DNA of 18,438 nucleotides from an uncultured bacterium (GCA_927798255.1 CAKMMH010000009.1:1-18438); one strand, 5' to 3'; counted from the stretch's first letter, positions 7,504 through 16,571 are shown. Notes: generated by a model not told the origin, from the sequence alone. A program made the numbers and translations.

Positions 7504-7551
7504 ATGGTAAATTTATCGGTATGTTATAGCGTTAGTGTTTTTTGGAAATAA
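7504..7551 (+). CDS. Possible 15-codon leader ORF ahead of polA
   Basis: An ATG at 7504 follows AAAGGA (7494-7499) by 4 nt and opens a frame of 15 codons (MVNLSVCYSVSVFWK) that ends TAA at 7549-7551, five bases before the polA ATG. Its ribosome site looks stronger than that of polA, whose own TGGA lies inside this frame. Ribosomes ending here could restart on polA, so translational coupling is possible. A chance frame of this length is also common in AT-rich leaders, hence the low confidence. Confidence 0.25.
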   Translation: MVNLSVCYSVSVFWK

Positions 7552-7556
7552 TCGAT

Positions 7557-10322
7557 ATGGATAAAATATATATTGTAGATACGTCAAGTTTTATATTTCG
7601 TGCCTTTTATGCAATTACTAACCTTACCACTAAATCTGGATTTCCAACAAATGCTCTTTATGGTTTTTTAAAGATGTATCTTAAGCTTTTAAAAGAAGCT
7701 AATCCTAAATATATTGTTTCAGTTTTTGATACGGGAAAGAAAAATTTTCGACATGATTTATACTCTGAATATAAAGCAAATAGAGCAAAGTGCCCAGATG
7801 AGTTAGCTCTTCAAATGCCATTTTTTAGAGATTTTGTAAAAGCACTAGGTGTAAAAGTAATAGATAAAGAGGGTTTTGAAGCTGATGATGTCATAGCCAC
7901 GATTACTGATAAAGCAAAAGAATTTCAAATGGGAGTTGAAATCGTAACTGCTGATAAAGATTTGATGCAGTTAGTTGAAAGTAATGTGGGTATCTGGGAT
8001 ACAATGAAAGATAAACATTATGATAGAGAAGCTGTAAAAGAAAAATTTGGTGTTTATCCTGAAAACGTTTTAAATTACTTAGCATTAGTTGGTGATACCT
8101 CAGATAATATTCCTGGTGTTAAGGGGTTAGGTCCAAAAACTGCGGTAACGCTTCTAGAAAATTACGATAGCATTGAAGCATTATATGAAAATTTAGAAGA
8201 GATCGCGAATAATAAAAATATTAGGGGAGCAAAGAGTTTAGCTGATAATTTAAAGAATAATAAAGAAATTCTTTTTTTAAGTAAAAAATTAGTAGAGCTT
8301 GAACATAAAGTTGATATAACACTTAATGATAAAAGTATTATAACAATTTCGCCAAATGATTTTAAATTATTCTTTGAAAAACAAAATATAATAGAGAGTG
8401 AACTTTCATCATTAGTTAGTAAGTTTGAATTTGAAAGTTTATTTAAAAGTTTTTTAGAAAATTATAAAGATATTGTATATCATGATGAACAAAAAAATGA
8501 AGATGATACAAATCATGATTCATATGAAGTTAAGATAGTTTATAAAGAAGACTTCAAAGATTTCATAGAAAAATTAAAAAATCAAAATTTATTTGCATTT
8601 GATACAGAAACAACATCATTAAATATTTTTGAAGCAGAGCTTGTCGGGGTTTCTTTTTGCTTTGACACTAAAACATCATATTATGTTCCACTATTACATG
8701 AGGTGATGTTTGAAGAAAATAAGCAAGTAGATATTGATGAGTTTATAAGCTTAGTTAAAAAAATTTTTGAGAATGAAAATCAAAAAAAGACAGGTCATAA
8801 TTTAAAATACGATATTCAAATTTTTAAAAATTATGGAGTGAATGTAAAAGGATTTTCCTTTGATACAATGATTGCTGCATATTTATTAAGTCCTGATGAT
8901 TTATCATTTTCACTCTCAAGTACTGCAAAAAAATATTTAGGTTTAGATGGAATAGAATATAAGGATGTCATTGGCAAAAAAGATAATTTTTCACAAGTTG
9001 ATATTCAACGTGCTGCTAATTATTCAGCTGAAGATTCATATTTTTCGTGGATGTTGTATTTAAAATTAAGTAAAGAGTTAGAAGAAAAAGAGCTTACAAA
9101 AGTTTTTTATGATATTGATCTACCGCTTTTAGATGTACTCTCAAAGATGGAGTTAAATGGAGTATGCATTGATACTGAAAGTTTAAAGAAAAGCTCTATA
9201 TTTTTAGGAGAAGAACTAAAAACTTTAGAAAATGAAATTTATGAGCTTGCAGGTGGAAGTACATTTAATATAAACTCCCCAAAGCAACTTAGTTTTATAT
9301 TATTTGAAAAGCTTCGAATCAGTACAAAGGGGATTAAAAAGACGACACAAGGTTATTCAACCGATGTTACAACTTTAGAAAAACTTAAAGGAGTACATCC
9401 AATTGCTGATAAACTTTTACAGTACAGAAGCGTATTTAAATTAAAAAGCACTTATATTGATTCTCTTCCTTTATATGTTTCGAAAAAAACAGGCAGACTT
9501 CATACAAAATTTAATCAGGCAGTAACGGGAACTGGTAGACTTTCAAGCTCCGACCCAAATTTGCAAAATATTCCTGTAAAAACAGAAGAAGGGCGAAAAA
9601 TAAGCGATGCGTTCATTGCGCCAAAAGGGAAAGTCGTAATTTCTGCTGATTATTCACAAGTTGAGCTTAGGGTACTTGCGCATATGAGTCATGATAAGGC
9701 ATTAATTGATGCTTTTAAAAATAATGAAGATATTCACACCAAAACATCAAAATTTATATTTAATTTAGGTGAAGATGAAATTCCGACATCAGAACAAAGA
9801 AGATTAGGAAAAGTTATAAACTTTGGTGTTGTATATGGAATGAGTGCATTTAGATTATCAAAAGAATTATCAATAAATATGTTTACCGCGCAAAAATATA
9901 TTGATGGTTTTTTTCAAAAATACAGTGGTGTTAAAGCATATTTTGATAAATTATTAGTGGAAGTTAAAGAAAAAGGTTATGTTTCTACAATGTTTGGAAG
10001 AAAAAGATTTACAGCTTCTATTGATAAAGAAGGACGTGATAAGGGATATTTAAATAGAATGGCAATAAATGCGCCAATTCAAGGAACAGCTGCTGATATA
10101 ATAAAACTTTCAATGTTAAATATTCAAAGAGAAATAGAAAAAAATAATTATCCATTAAAAATGATAATTCAAATTCATGACGAACTAGTGTTCGAGTGTG
10201 ATGAAAGTTTTAAAGAAAAGGGAGCAGAATTTATTAAATTTCAAATGGAAAATGTACTTAAATTAGAAGTCCCTTTAAAAGTGGATGTTGGAGTTGGCGC
10301 TTCTTGGGGAGAGGCACATTAA
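7557..10322 (+). CDS. polA: DNA polymerase I (PolA), proofreading-competent
   Basis: Repair and Okazaki-fragment polymerase with three domains in 921 residues. The 5' nuclease spans about 1-290 (IVDTSSFIFRAFYA, EADDVIAT, VTADKDLMQL, GDTSDNIPGVKGLGPKTA). The 3'-5' exonuclease is intact: Asp349 and Glu351 in FDTET, Asp419 in HNLKYDIQ, and Tyr489 and Asp493 in YSAEDS. The polymerase has Asp698 in motif A (SADYSQVELR), motif B RRLGKVINFGVVYG with Phe at the nucleotide-selecting site, and Asp875 in IHDELVFE. The ATG at 7557 is preferred to the in-frame TTG at 7542 because it gives the usual MDKIYIVDTSS start. A weak TGGA lies 10 nt upstream. It is divergent from motA and followed by a 195-bp gap before glyS. 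Confidence 0.97.
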   Translation: MDKIYIVDTSSFIFRAFYAITNLTTKSGFPTNALYGFLKMYLKLLKEANPKYIVSVFDTGKKNFRHDLYSEYKANRAKCPDELALQMPFFRDFVKALGVKVIDKEGFEADDVIATITDKAKEFQMGVEIVTADKDLMQLVESNVGIWDTMKDKHYDREAVKEKFGVYPENVLNYLALVGDTSDNIPGVKGLGPKTAVTLLENYDSIEALYENLEEIANNKNIRGAKSLADNLKNNKEILFLSKKLVELEHKVDITLNDKSIITISPNDFKLFFEKQNIIESELSSLVSKFEFESLFKSFLENYKDIVYHDEQKNEDDTNHDSYEVKIVYKEDFKDFIEKLKNQNLFAFDTETTSLNIFEAELVGVSFCFDTKTSYYVPLLHEVMFEENKQVDIDEFISLVKKIFENENQKKTGHNLKYDIQIFKNYGVNVKGFSFDTMIAAYLLSPDDLSFSLSSTAKKYLGLDGIEYKDVIGKKDNFSQVDIQRAANYSAEDSYFSWMLYLKLSKELEEKELTKVFYDIDLPLLDVLSKMELNGVCIDTESLKKSSIFLGEELKTLENEIYELAGGSTFNINSPKQLSFILFEKLRISTKGIKKTTQGYSTDVTTLEKLKGVHPIADKLLQYRSVFKLKSTYIDSLPLYVSKKTGRLHTKFNQAVTGTGRLSSSDPNLQNIPVKTEEGRKISDAFIAPKGKVVISADYSQVELRVLAHMSHDKALIDAFKNNEDIHTKTSKFIFNLGEDEIPTSEQRRLGKVINFGVVYGMSAFRLSKELSINMFTAQKYIDGFFQKYSGVKAYFDKLLVEVKEKGYVSTMFGRKRFTASIDKEGRDKGYLNRMAINAPIQGTAADIIKLSMLNIQREIEKNNYPLKMIIQIHDELVFECDESFKEKGAEFIKFQMENVLKLEVPLKVDVGVGASWGEAH

Positions 10323-10455
10323 GAATTTATCAGTGAGTAGGGTTCTCGATTTCTGGTGTTTGAAATCAAAAACCTTAATTCTGCCTCCTGAATTTGAAAC
10401 TTTCAGTTCCAAATAGTCATTATTTTTAATTCTAATTCTTCATTTTTAAGTTAAA
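10323..10455. other. Intergenic region with several inverted repeats between polA and glyS
   Basis: Less AT-rich than other gaps in the window. GATTTC (10348-10353) and GAAATC (10362-10367) can pair around an 8-nt loop, extended after a bulge by GGTT/AACC. CTGAA and TTCAG pair in the stretch 10388-10406. GAGGCA at the 3' end of polA is complementary to TGCCTC at 10382-10387, enclosing the first hairpin. It could be a 3' end structure of polA mRNA or an unidentified regulatory RNA. No strong T-tract, tRNA or T-box feature was found. Confidence 0.3.
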
Positions 10456-10461
10456 GTAATT

Positions 10462-10484
10462 TATAATGTCACGACGATTATAAT
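10462..10484 (+). promoter_or_regulatory. Candidate promoter -10 boxes for glyS
   Basis: Two perfect TATAAT hexamers lie at 10462-10467 and 10479-10484. The second would start transcription near 10491, leaving a leader of about 27 nt with GGAG (10503-10506) before the glyS ATG. No good -35 hexamer is present for either, so only the -10 match supports the call. Confidence 0.4.
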
Positions 10485-10517
10485 TATTTGTTAATATATT
10501 TTGGAGTTGTTAGTCTT

Positions 10518-11924
10518 ATGTTTACTTCAATTGATAAAATTGCATCTTGGGCAAAGGATAAAGGGTTTATTTATCCATCTTCTGAAATTTATGGTAAGCT
10601 TGCTGGGGTTTATGATTATGGTTACTATGGAACGCTTTTAAAAGAAAATATTAAAAACGCTTGGGTAAAAGATATGGTTCAAGCGAGAAAAGATATCGTA
10701 CTTATCGATTCTGCAATTTTTATGCACCCAACAACTTGGAAGGCTTCAGGGCATGTAGATAATTTTGATGATCCTCAAATTGATTGTAAACACTGCAAAG
10801 CAAGACATAGAGCTGATATCCTATTAGAAGATTACGGAATAAATGCCGATAAACTTCCAATTGATGAAATAAACAAAATTATTGCTGACTTAAAAGAAAA
10901 AGGAACTACTATCAAATGTCCAATTTGTGGTAGCACAGAGCTTACTCCTGCTAAAAAATTTAGTCTTATGGTAAAAAGTAATCTTGGAGCTCCGACAGAT
11001 GTGTTAAGTGAAGATAATGTTGTATATCTTCGTGCTGAAACTTGCCAGGGAATTTATTTAAATTACAAGAATGTTCTTAATTCTACTCGTGTGGCTCCTC
11101 CTTTTGGTATTGCACAAGTTGGAAAGGCTTTTAGAAATGAAATTATAGCTCGTCAATTTGTCTTTAGAACAAGAGAGTTTGAGCAAATGGAAATGCAATA
11201 TTTTTGTCATCCTGATTTAGTAAAGGAAAAATACGAGGAGTTCAAAGAATATAGAATGAATTGGTATAAAAAATATGGAATTCCTTCAGAATCTTTAAGA
11301 TATTATAAACACTTAAAATTAGCTCATTATGCAAGTGAAGCTTATGATATTGAGTACAAATTTAATTCTCTTGGGGACTTTAAAGAAATTGAAGGACTTC
11401 ATGCGAGAGGAAATTGGGATTTATCTCAGCATACAAAATTTTCTGGTGCTAAACTTGATTATCTAGATCCAAAAACTAATGAAAGATATACGCCAAATGT
11501 TGTAGAAACTTCTTGTGGACTTAATAGAGTGCTTCTTGCGTTTATTGATAATGCACATAAAACTGAAAATTTAGAAGATGGGTCTACAAGAGATGTATTA
11601 AAAATTGATACAAGGCTTGCGCCTATAAAAGTTGCAGTTTTTCCTCTTCTTAAGAACAAGCCTGATTTAGTAAATAAAGCAACTCAAGTTTATGATATCT
11701 TAAAAGAGGATTTTATGACTGAGTTTGATGATAATGGAAATATCGGAAAGAGATATAGAAGACAAGATGAAATAGGAACGCCATTTTGCGTTACTGTTGA
11801 TTTTGAAACTTTAGAAAATGAAGAATTAAAAAACACAGTAACTGTTAGAAATAGAGATACTATGAAACAAGAGAGAATAAGCATTGATGCATTAGATAAA
11901 TATTTAAAAGATAATTTAAAATAA
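10518..11924 (+). CDS. glyS: Glycyl-tRNA synthetase, single-chain dimeric type
   Basis: Charges tRNA-Gly with glycine. It is the class II homodimeric form found in eukaryotes, archaea and some bacteria, not the two-gene GlyQ/GlyS form. The N-terminus SIDKIASWAKDKGFIYPSSE, a zinc knuckle with CxxC at Cys90/Cys93 and Cys134/Cys137, the LRAETCQGIYLNYKNV stretch, motif 2 FRNEIIARQFVFRTREFEQME, and motif 3 SCGLNRVLLAF are present. An anticodon-binding domain follows from about 375 (APIKVAVFPLLKNK). The ATG at 10518 is chosen over an in-frame TTG at 10488 because GGAG lies 11 nt before it and the product then starts where the family does; length becomes 468. murA follows after 24 bp. Confidence 0.96.
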   Translation: MFTSIDKIASWAKDKGFIYPSSEIYGKLAGVYDYGYYGTLLKENIKNAWVKDMVQARKDIVLIDSAIFMHPTTWKASGHVDNFDDPQIDCKHCKARHRADILLEDYGINADKLPIDEINKIIADLKEKGTTIKCPICGSTELTPAKKFSLMVKSNLGAPTDVLSEDNVVYLRAETCQGIYLNYKNVLNSTRVAPPFGIAQVGKAFRNEIIARQFVFRTREFEQMEMQYFCHPDLVKEKYEEFKEYRMNWYKKYGIPSESLRYYKHLKLAHYASEAYDIEYKFNSLGDFKEIEGLHARGNWDLSQHTKFSGAKLDYLDPKTNERYTPNVVETSCGLNRVLLAFIDNAHKTENLEDGSTRDVLKIDTRLAPIKVAVFPLLKNKPDLVNKATQVYDILKEDFMTEFDDNGNIGKRYRRQDEIGTPFCVTVDFETLENEELKNTVTVRNRDTMKQERISIDALDKYLKDNLK

Positions 11925-11948
11925 TATTGTTTTAATGAGGTATTGTAA

Positions 11949-13301
11949 ATGAATGAATGTCTTGAAATTCAAGGGCCATGCACGTTAAATGGAACAGTAA
12001 GAGTAAGTGGAGCAAAAAATGCTGCGCTTCCTATGCTTATTGCTTCATTTTTAACAGAAGATGAATGTGTATTTTCAAATGTTCCTTCAATTTCTGATGT
12101 TTTAATTCTTTCAAATCTTCAAAAAAGTTTTGGTGGTGAATCATATTATAACGAAAAAGAGGGGATTTTTAGAGTTTGTATGAAAAACATAAACTCTGTT
12201 TCTGCTAGCTATACTCTCGTAAAAGCGCTTCGTGCTTCTTTTTGGCTTATGGGACCACTTTTAGCAAGAAAGAGAGAGGCGAAAATTGCACTTCCTGGAG
12301 GAGATAAAATAGGAACTCGTGCTGTTGATATGCATTTAGATGCTTTTAAAAAAATGGGTGCAACAATATCACTAGAACATGGTATCGTTCATGCTATAGC
12401 AGAAGACGGACTAAAACCTCAAGAAATTTCATTTTATTTTCCATCAGTTGGTGCAACACATCAAGTGCTTATGGCGGGTGCGTTAACAGAGGGGGAGACT
12501 GTAATAAATAATCCTGCTAAAGAACCCGAGGTAATAGCTCTTGCTAATATGCTTTGCAATATGGGAGCAGAAATAGAGGGAGCTGGAACTGAAAGAATTG
12601 TAATTCACGGAAAAAGTAGACTTAGAGGAACAACAGAAGAAATAATAGGTGATAGAATAGAGGCAGGAACTTATATCGTATCTGGCGCGCTTTGTGGTGA
12701 AAAAGTAAGAGTTGAAGGATTTAAAACAGAATATTTAGGAAACTTTTTAGAAATTTTAAGAGAAATAGGAGTAAATTTTAAAGCAGGTGATGATTTTGTT
12801 GAGGTTTATAAAAGTACCTCGTTAAAGCCTGTTCATATTCAAACAGCGCCTTTTCCTGGATTTGCTACTGATTTACATCCTGCACTTGCTGTGCTTTTAT
12901 TTATGCTAAATGGCACTAGTACAATTAAAGAGACGGTTTATGACTCAAGGTTTGCCTATGTGTCAGAAATTGTGCGAATGGGAGGAGAGGCAATGACAAG
13001 GAATAATAGCGAAGCTTCTACAAAAAGAGATTTGACAAATCTTACACAAGGTTTATATGATAATACTGTGAGCATTACAGGACCTTGCAATTTAATGGGT
13101 ACATCAGTAGAGGCTCATGATGTTCGCTGCGGCGCTGCGCTTGTTCTTGCCGGGCTTGTAGCAAATGGATTAACAAGAATTTATGAACCAGAACATATAA
13201 AAAGAGCATATCTAAATATTGATAAAAAATTAGAAAGTCTTGGGGCGAATGTGTACTTTAAAGATAATAGCTATGAGGACTTTAATTTTGTTGGGTGTTA
13301 A
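11949..13301 (+). CDS. murA: UDP-GlcNAc 1-carboxyvinyltransferase (MurA) with Asp in place of the catalytic Cys
   Basis: First committed enzyme of peptidoglycan synthesis; it transfers enolpyruvate from PEP to UDP-GlcNAc in the cytosol. Family residues are in place: Lys23 in SGAKNAALP, the Arg in VKALRASFW, Asp in FATDLHPAL, and the Arg of HDVRCGAALVLAG. The catalytic loop reads LPGGDKIGTRAVD, so Asp119 (GAT, 12303-12305) replaces the Cys115 of E. coli. The same exchange makes MurA of Mycobacterium and Chlamydia active but insensitive to fosfomycin. At 450 residues it is about 30 longer than usual, with extra sequence after RMGGEAMTRNNSEAS. A GAGG lies 8 nt before the ATG. Probably co-transcribed with glyS. 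Confidence 0.95.
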   Translation: MNECLEIQGPCTLNGTVRVSGAKNAALPMLIASFLTEDECVFSNVPSISDVLILSNLQKSFGGESYYNEKEGIFRVCMKNINSVSASYTLVKALRASFWLMGPLLARKREAKIALPGGDKIGTRAVDMHLDAFKKMGATISLEHGIVHAIAEDGLKPQEISFYFPSVGATHQVLMAGALTEGETVINNPAKEPEVIALANMLCNMGAEIEGAGTERIVIHGKSRLRGTTEEIIGDRIEAGTYIVSGALCGEKVRVEGFKTEYLGNFLEILREIGVNFKAGDDFVEVYKSTSLKPVHIQTAPFPGFATDLHPALAVLLFMLNGTSTIKETVYDSRFAYVSEIVRMGGEAMTRNNSEASTKRDLTNLTQGLYDNTVSITGPCNLMGTSVEAHDVRCGAALVLAGLVANGLTRIYEPEHIKRAYLNIDKKLESLGANVYFKDNSYEDFNFVGC

Positions 13302-13383
13302 ATTCTGACATTTTTTTAATTTTAGTATTAGATCTTTACTCTTCAATTTTAAAATATTATCTCTTGATTAGGTGTGGGTAAAT

Positions 13384-15501
13384 ATGGCGTATGAAAGAAA
13401 AGATAATCAAAGTAATAGTAACAATGGGCGCAAAAGAATATTACCTGAATTAAGAAGTGGTTCTATAGATAGTCTCCATCGTAGAAGTAATGGTGGAATT
13501 TTAAATTCTGGTTTTACACAGAGACGTATCTTAAATGGTGGATTAAGAAATGGTGCCCCATTTGAAAGTAGAAATTTTACATCACTTCAAGATGCAATTA
13601 GTGAAAATAATGGCACAGCTAATAATAGAAAATCATCTTTAAGTCCTCTCTTGGAAAGTATAAGAGTAGAATTTATTGCTTTAAATATAGCAAAGTCTTT
13701 CGAAGCAAGAAAATTAGGGGTAAAGAAATGGGAGAAATTATATAGTTCAAGACCTCAAGACCAAGCATTATCTAAAGTTCTTATTGAAATAATGAATGCT
13801 GCTAGTAGTATCGATATAAAACCACTAAATGAATATTTTGAATATATAAGAACATTAAATGAGGACACTGTAATAAATGTTAATCCTAGTTATCGTGAAG
13901 AATTACATACAGCAATTGATTTAATTTGCGAACAAAGAGATAGCGAAATAATATCAGGTAATTTCAAATTTCCAGAAAATCAAGATAAGTTAAGTAATTA
14001 TATTTATAGTTTATCTCAAAAAATAATTGATATTGTAAAAGATAGCCAATATTTGAAAAATTGGGATGCGGAAAAATGTATGAACTTATTAATGGGGATT
14101 TGTTCTGTTGTTTGTTTCGAAAGTGTGCCTCAGTATTTAGATAAAATTAGAGATCAATTTGTTTCTGGTAAATATGTAAAGGATTATTTTTTATTTACAG
14201 AATGGGTGAAAGCAGTTCAGGAAATAGTGTTTAATGTAGCAAATGACCTGATGAAAGATGACCAAACACGCAAGCTCTCTGAATTTAATAGTTCTTTAGA
14301 TAGTTTTAAAAATGCAAATATTAAGAGATATACATATCCAAAATCTGGCCTCTTAAGTATATTTTCTAACAATATATCTAATTTTGAATCTTTTTTAAGT
14401 TTTTTATATAAAGTTGTTAATGTTATAAAAGATAATAGTTTATTGCCTAAAATTAATGAAAGGCTAAAAAAGCATACGTGGATGCAAGAGTGGCCATATA
14501 ATTCGACTGATATCGAAGAAGCAAAGTTAAAGGGTGGTATCATTTTAACTATTCGTACTAGGGATAAGGAAGATTTTATATTTTATTATGATACTAAAAA
14601 TAAGGTAGACACTGTTGGTATTGTTGATACTAAAGATGAGGATATCAATGGGCATTCTGTTAAATTAGTTTCGTTATCTCCTGAAATGAATGTAGGAGTG
14701 TTGGGAACTATTAATAATTGTGCTTGTTTTAGCATAGATCATTTAAATAATGTTTATACTCATGATATCGATAGGCATATAAATCAAGATGATAAGTGTA
14801 AATGTGAGCTTAGGGATAATGGAAAACGTCTTCTTAAATTAGGTAAGACATTTCTTGGAATACTAGAAAAAGAAATTCAAGGTATTTTTGATCCTTTGGA
14901 GTCATGTCATCCTATTATGGTAAATGTTAATGAAGGTGTCGGCTATTGTAATATTATTGGAACGAAAAAGTTTTTTCAGGAAAACACAGCTCGTTTCATA
15001 AAAGTAAGTCATGATAAAGAGCATATTTTAGCTTTTTATGATGATATTGCTAAAGATGAAGAAGGTTTGAGTTATGTTTTAAAATTAGATATTATCTCAT
15101 ATTTTCGTTCGGGATATATACAAAGAGAAGTCAAATATGAAGATAAAGAGATAAAAAGTCAGCCAGATGTTGATTATAGCAAACCATTACAAGAAAGAGA
15201 ATATCTTGATAAGATACTACAGTATATAAGAAAAGTTAGAGGAGTTAATGCTAATAAGGTAAGTTTAGAATGGTTAGAAAAATTTCTTAAACCAATTGGT
15301 GTTTTTAGAATAAATAAAGACGAAGGTAAAGGTGACCATTCTAAATTAAGAATGCAAGTTAACGATGAAGGTTTTTGGTCACTTTCACCTAAAATAATAA
15401 AAGAAGGTATCTATTTGACTTCAATTGGCGACATAATCAAAGCTTTGAATTTAACATGTAAACAAGTATATGAAATATGTGTTCTTGGAAAAAATGAGTA
15501 A
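13384..15501 (+). CDS. Uncharacterised 705-residue protein with C-terminal HicA-like segment
   Basis: Not recognised as a whole. ATG 13384 is chosen because AGGTG (13370-13374) lies 9 nt before it; a GTG at 13372 overlaps that site. Residues 1-85 are basic, rich in Asn, Gly, Ser and Arg, with loosely repeated R-[KR]-I-L-x-x-L-R pieces, and look disordered. Residues 90-375 appear helical. Residues 380-580 look like beta-rich sequence with two Cys-x-Cys pairs (446-448 and 472-474) and more Cys at 508 and 522. The last 80 residues resemble HicA-type RNA-binding domains: a helix (SLEWLEKFLKPIG), GKGDHSKLRM with His652 where HicA has its GSH motif, and a closing SIGDIIKALNLT. No signal peptide or membrane segment is seen. 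Neither neighbour resembles a HicB antitoxin. Confidence 0.85.
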   Translation: MAYERKDNQSNSNNGRKRILPELRSGSIDSLHRRSNGGILNSGFTQRRILNGGLRNGAPFESRNFTSLQDAISENNGTANNRKSSLSPLLESIRVEFIALNIAKSFEARKLGVKKWEKLYSSRPQDQALSKVLIEIMNAASSIDIKPLNEYFEYIRTLNEDTVINVNPSYREELHTAIDLICEQRDSEIISGNFKFPENQDKLSNYIYSLSQKIIDIVKDSQYLKNWDAEKCMNLLMGICSVVCFESVPQYLDKIRDQFVSGKYVKDYFLFTEWVKAVQEIVFNVANDLMKDDQTRKLSEFNSSLDSFKNANIKRYTYPKSGLLSIFSNNISNFESFLSFLYKVVNVIKDNSLLPKINERLKKHTWMQEWPYNSTDIEEAKLKGGIILTIRTRDKEDFIFYYDTKNKVDTVGIVDTKDEDINGHSVKLVSLSPEMNVGVLGTINNCACFSIDHLNNVYTHDIDRHINQDDKCKCELRDNGKRLLKLGKTFLGILEKEIQGIFDPLESCHPIMVNVNEGVGYCNIIGTKKFFQENTARFIKVSHDKEHILAFYDDIAKDEEGLSYVLKLDIISYFRSGYIQREVKYEDKEIKSQPDVDYSKPLQEREYLDKILQYIRKVRGVNANKVSLEWLEKFLKPIGVFRINKDEGKGDHSKLRMQVNDEGFWSLSPKIIKEGIYLTSIGDIIKALNLTCKQVYEICVLGKNE

Positions 15502-15647
15502 GATTAAGGCAAAGATGCTTAACTAATTAAAAATTAATCTTAAAACTTGAAAAATATTCTTATTTGTTAGATACTTATTAGAGCCTTAAAAAAATAGGTT
15601 GAGAGTTTTTAGTATGATTTTTAATAAATTATTGTATTGTTTAGTAT

Positions 15648-16571
15648 ATGTTTAACACGGTAGTAGACTATTTTGTATACTTAATATTTAGATTATTAAT
15701 GTTTCTTTTATATATTTTTCCTAAGAAACTTGTATTAAAAGTTCTTTCTTCGTATGCAAAATTAATTCTAAAACATAATGAATTATATAGAAAAGTTACA
15801 TTAGTAAATTTAGGTTTTGCATATCCTGAAAAAAGTGTTGACGAACGTCTTGTATTTATTGATAAAATTTGTGAAGAGCTTGCAAGGACTTTTTATGATG
15901 TAATAAGAATCCCTCATTTATCAAAAGAATGGATTGAAAAGCATATTAGTTTTGAATCAAAAAATGCGTTAAATAATAAATATTCGAATAAGTTGCCAAT
16001 TATTTTTGTTACAGGTCATTTAGGAAGTTTCGAGCTTTTAATTTATTCTTGTTCTTTATTAAAAGGTAATCCTATAAGCATTGTAGTTAGAAGTTTTAAT
16101 AATAAATTTATTGATAAATATTGGAATGATATTCGTCAGAGATACGGAAGTAAAGTCATAAAAAAAGATGGTGCTTATAAGACTACATTAAAAGCTATTA
16201 GAAATAATAATGATATTGGTTTCCCTTTTGATCAAAATATGAAAAAAAATGATGCTGTATTTGTTGATTTTTTTGGTAAAAAAGCAGCTACTTCTAAAAC
16301 ATTAGCAGTCCTTGCGTTAAGGCATCATATTCCAGTGGTGTTTGCATATATGAAAAATCTTGGTAACGACAAATATGCAATAAAAACAAAAGAGTGCTAT
16401 TATGATGATATTTATAATAATGAATCTTTAAATCATGATGAAAAGATAGAGGCTTTTACAAGCCGAGCTATGGGGATATTTGAAGAACATGTAAGAGAGT
16501 TTCCTACTGGTTGGTTTTGGATGCATAGGCGCTGGAAAACAAGACCAGAAGGTGAAGAAAGATTTTATTAA
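15648..16571 (+). CDS. Lipid A biosynthesis / lysophospholipid acyltransferase, LpxL-HtrB family
   Basis: Membrane-bound acyltransferase that moves a fatty acyl chain onto a lipid A precursor or a related lysolipid on the inner face of the inner membrane. An N-terminal hydrophobic anchor (about residues 8-25) is followed by the catalytic H-x4-E/D motif in GHLGSFE (His124, Glu129). Next come FPFDQNM, VFVDFFGKKAATSKTLAVLA and the C-terminal FWMHRRWKTRPEGE block, all typical. Length 307 is normal. The frame is closed by TAG three bases before ATT-level context upstream, so ATG 15648 is the earliest possible start; no ribosome site is visible. Whether it is LpxL, LpxM or a paralogue cannot be told. 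It implies lipopolysaccharide or a similar outer-membrane lipid. Confidence 0.92.
   Translation: MFNTVVDYFVYLIFRLLMFLLYIFPKKLVLKVLSSYAKLILKHNELYRKVTLVNLGFAYPEKSVDERLVFIDKICEELARTFYDVIRIPHLSKEWIEKHISFESKNALNNKYSNKLPIIFVTGHLGSFELLIYSCSLLKGNPISIVVRSFNNKFIDKYWNDIRQRYGSKVIKKDGAYKTTLKAIRNNNDIGFPFDQNMKKNDAVFVDFFGKKAATSKTLAVLALRHHIPVVFAYMKNLGNDKYAIKTKECYYDDIYNNESLNHDEKIEAFTSRAMGIFEEHVREFPTGWFWMHRRWKTRPEGEERFY

Noticed and set aside
7542..7556. TTG start of polA at 7542
   Set aside because: It would add five residues before the standard MDKIYIVDTSS start, and the weak ribosome site TGGA suits the ATG at 7557 and overlaps the TTG.
10323..10517. T-box or glycine riboswitch ahead of glyS
   Set aside because: No T-box sequence (TGGNACCGCG type), specifier loop or glycine-aptamer core could be found.
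13372..13383. GTG start of the 705-residue protein at 13372
   Set aside because: It overlaps the AGGTG that serves as ribosome site for the ATG at 13384.
15614..15655. 13-codon frame overlapping the start of the acyltransferase gene
   Set aside because: No convincing ribosome site; frames this short are frequent in AT-rich gaps.
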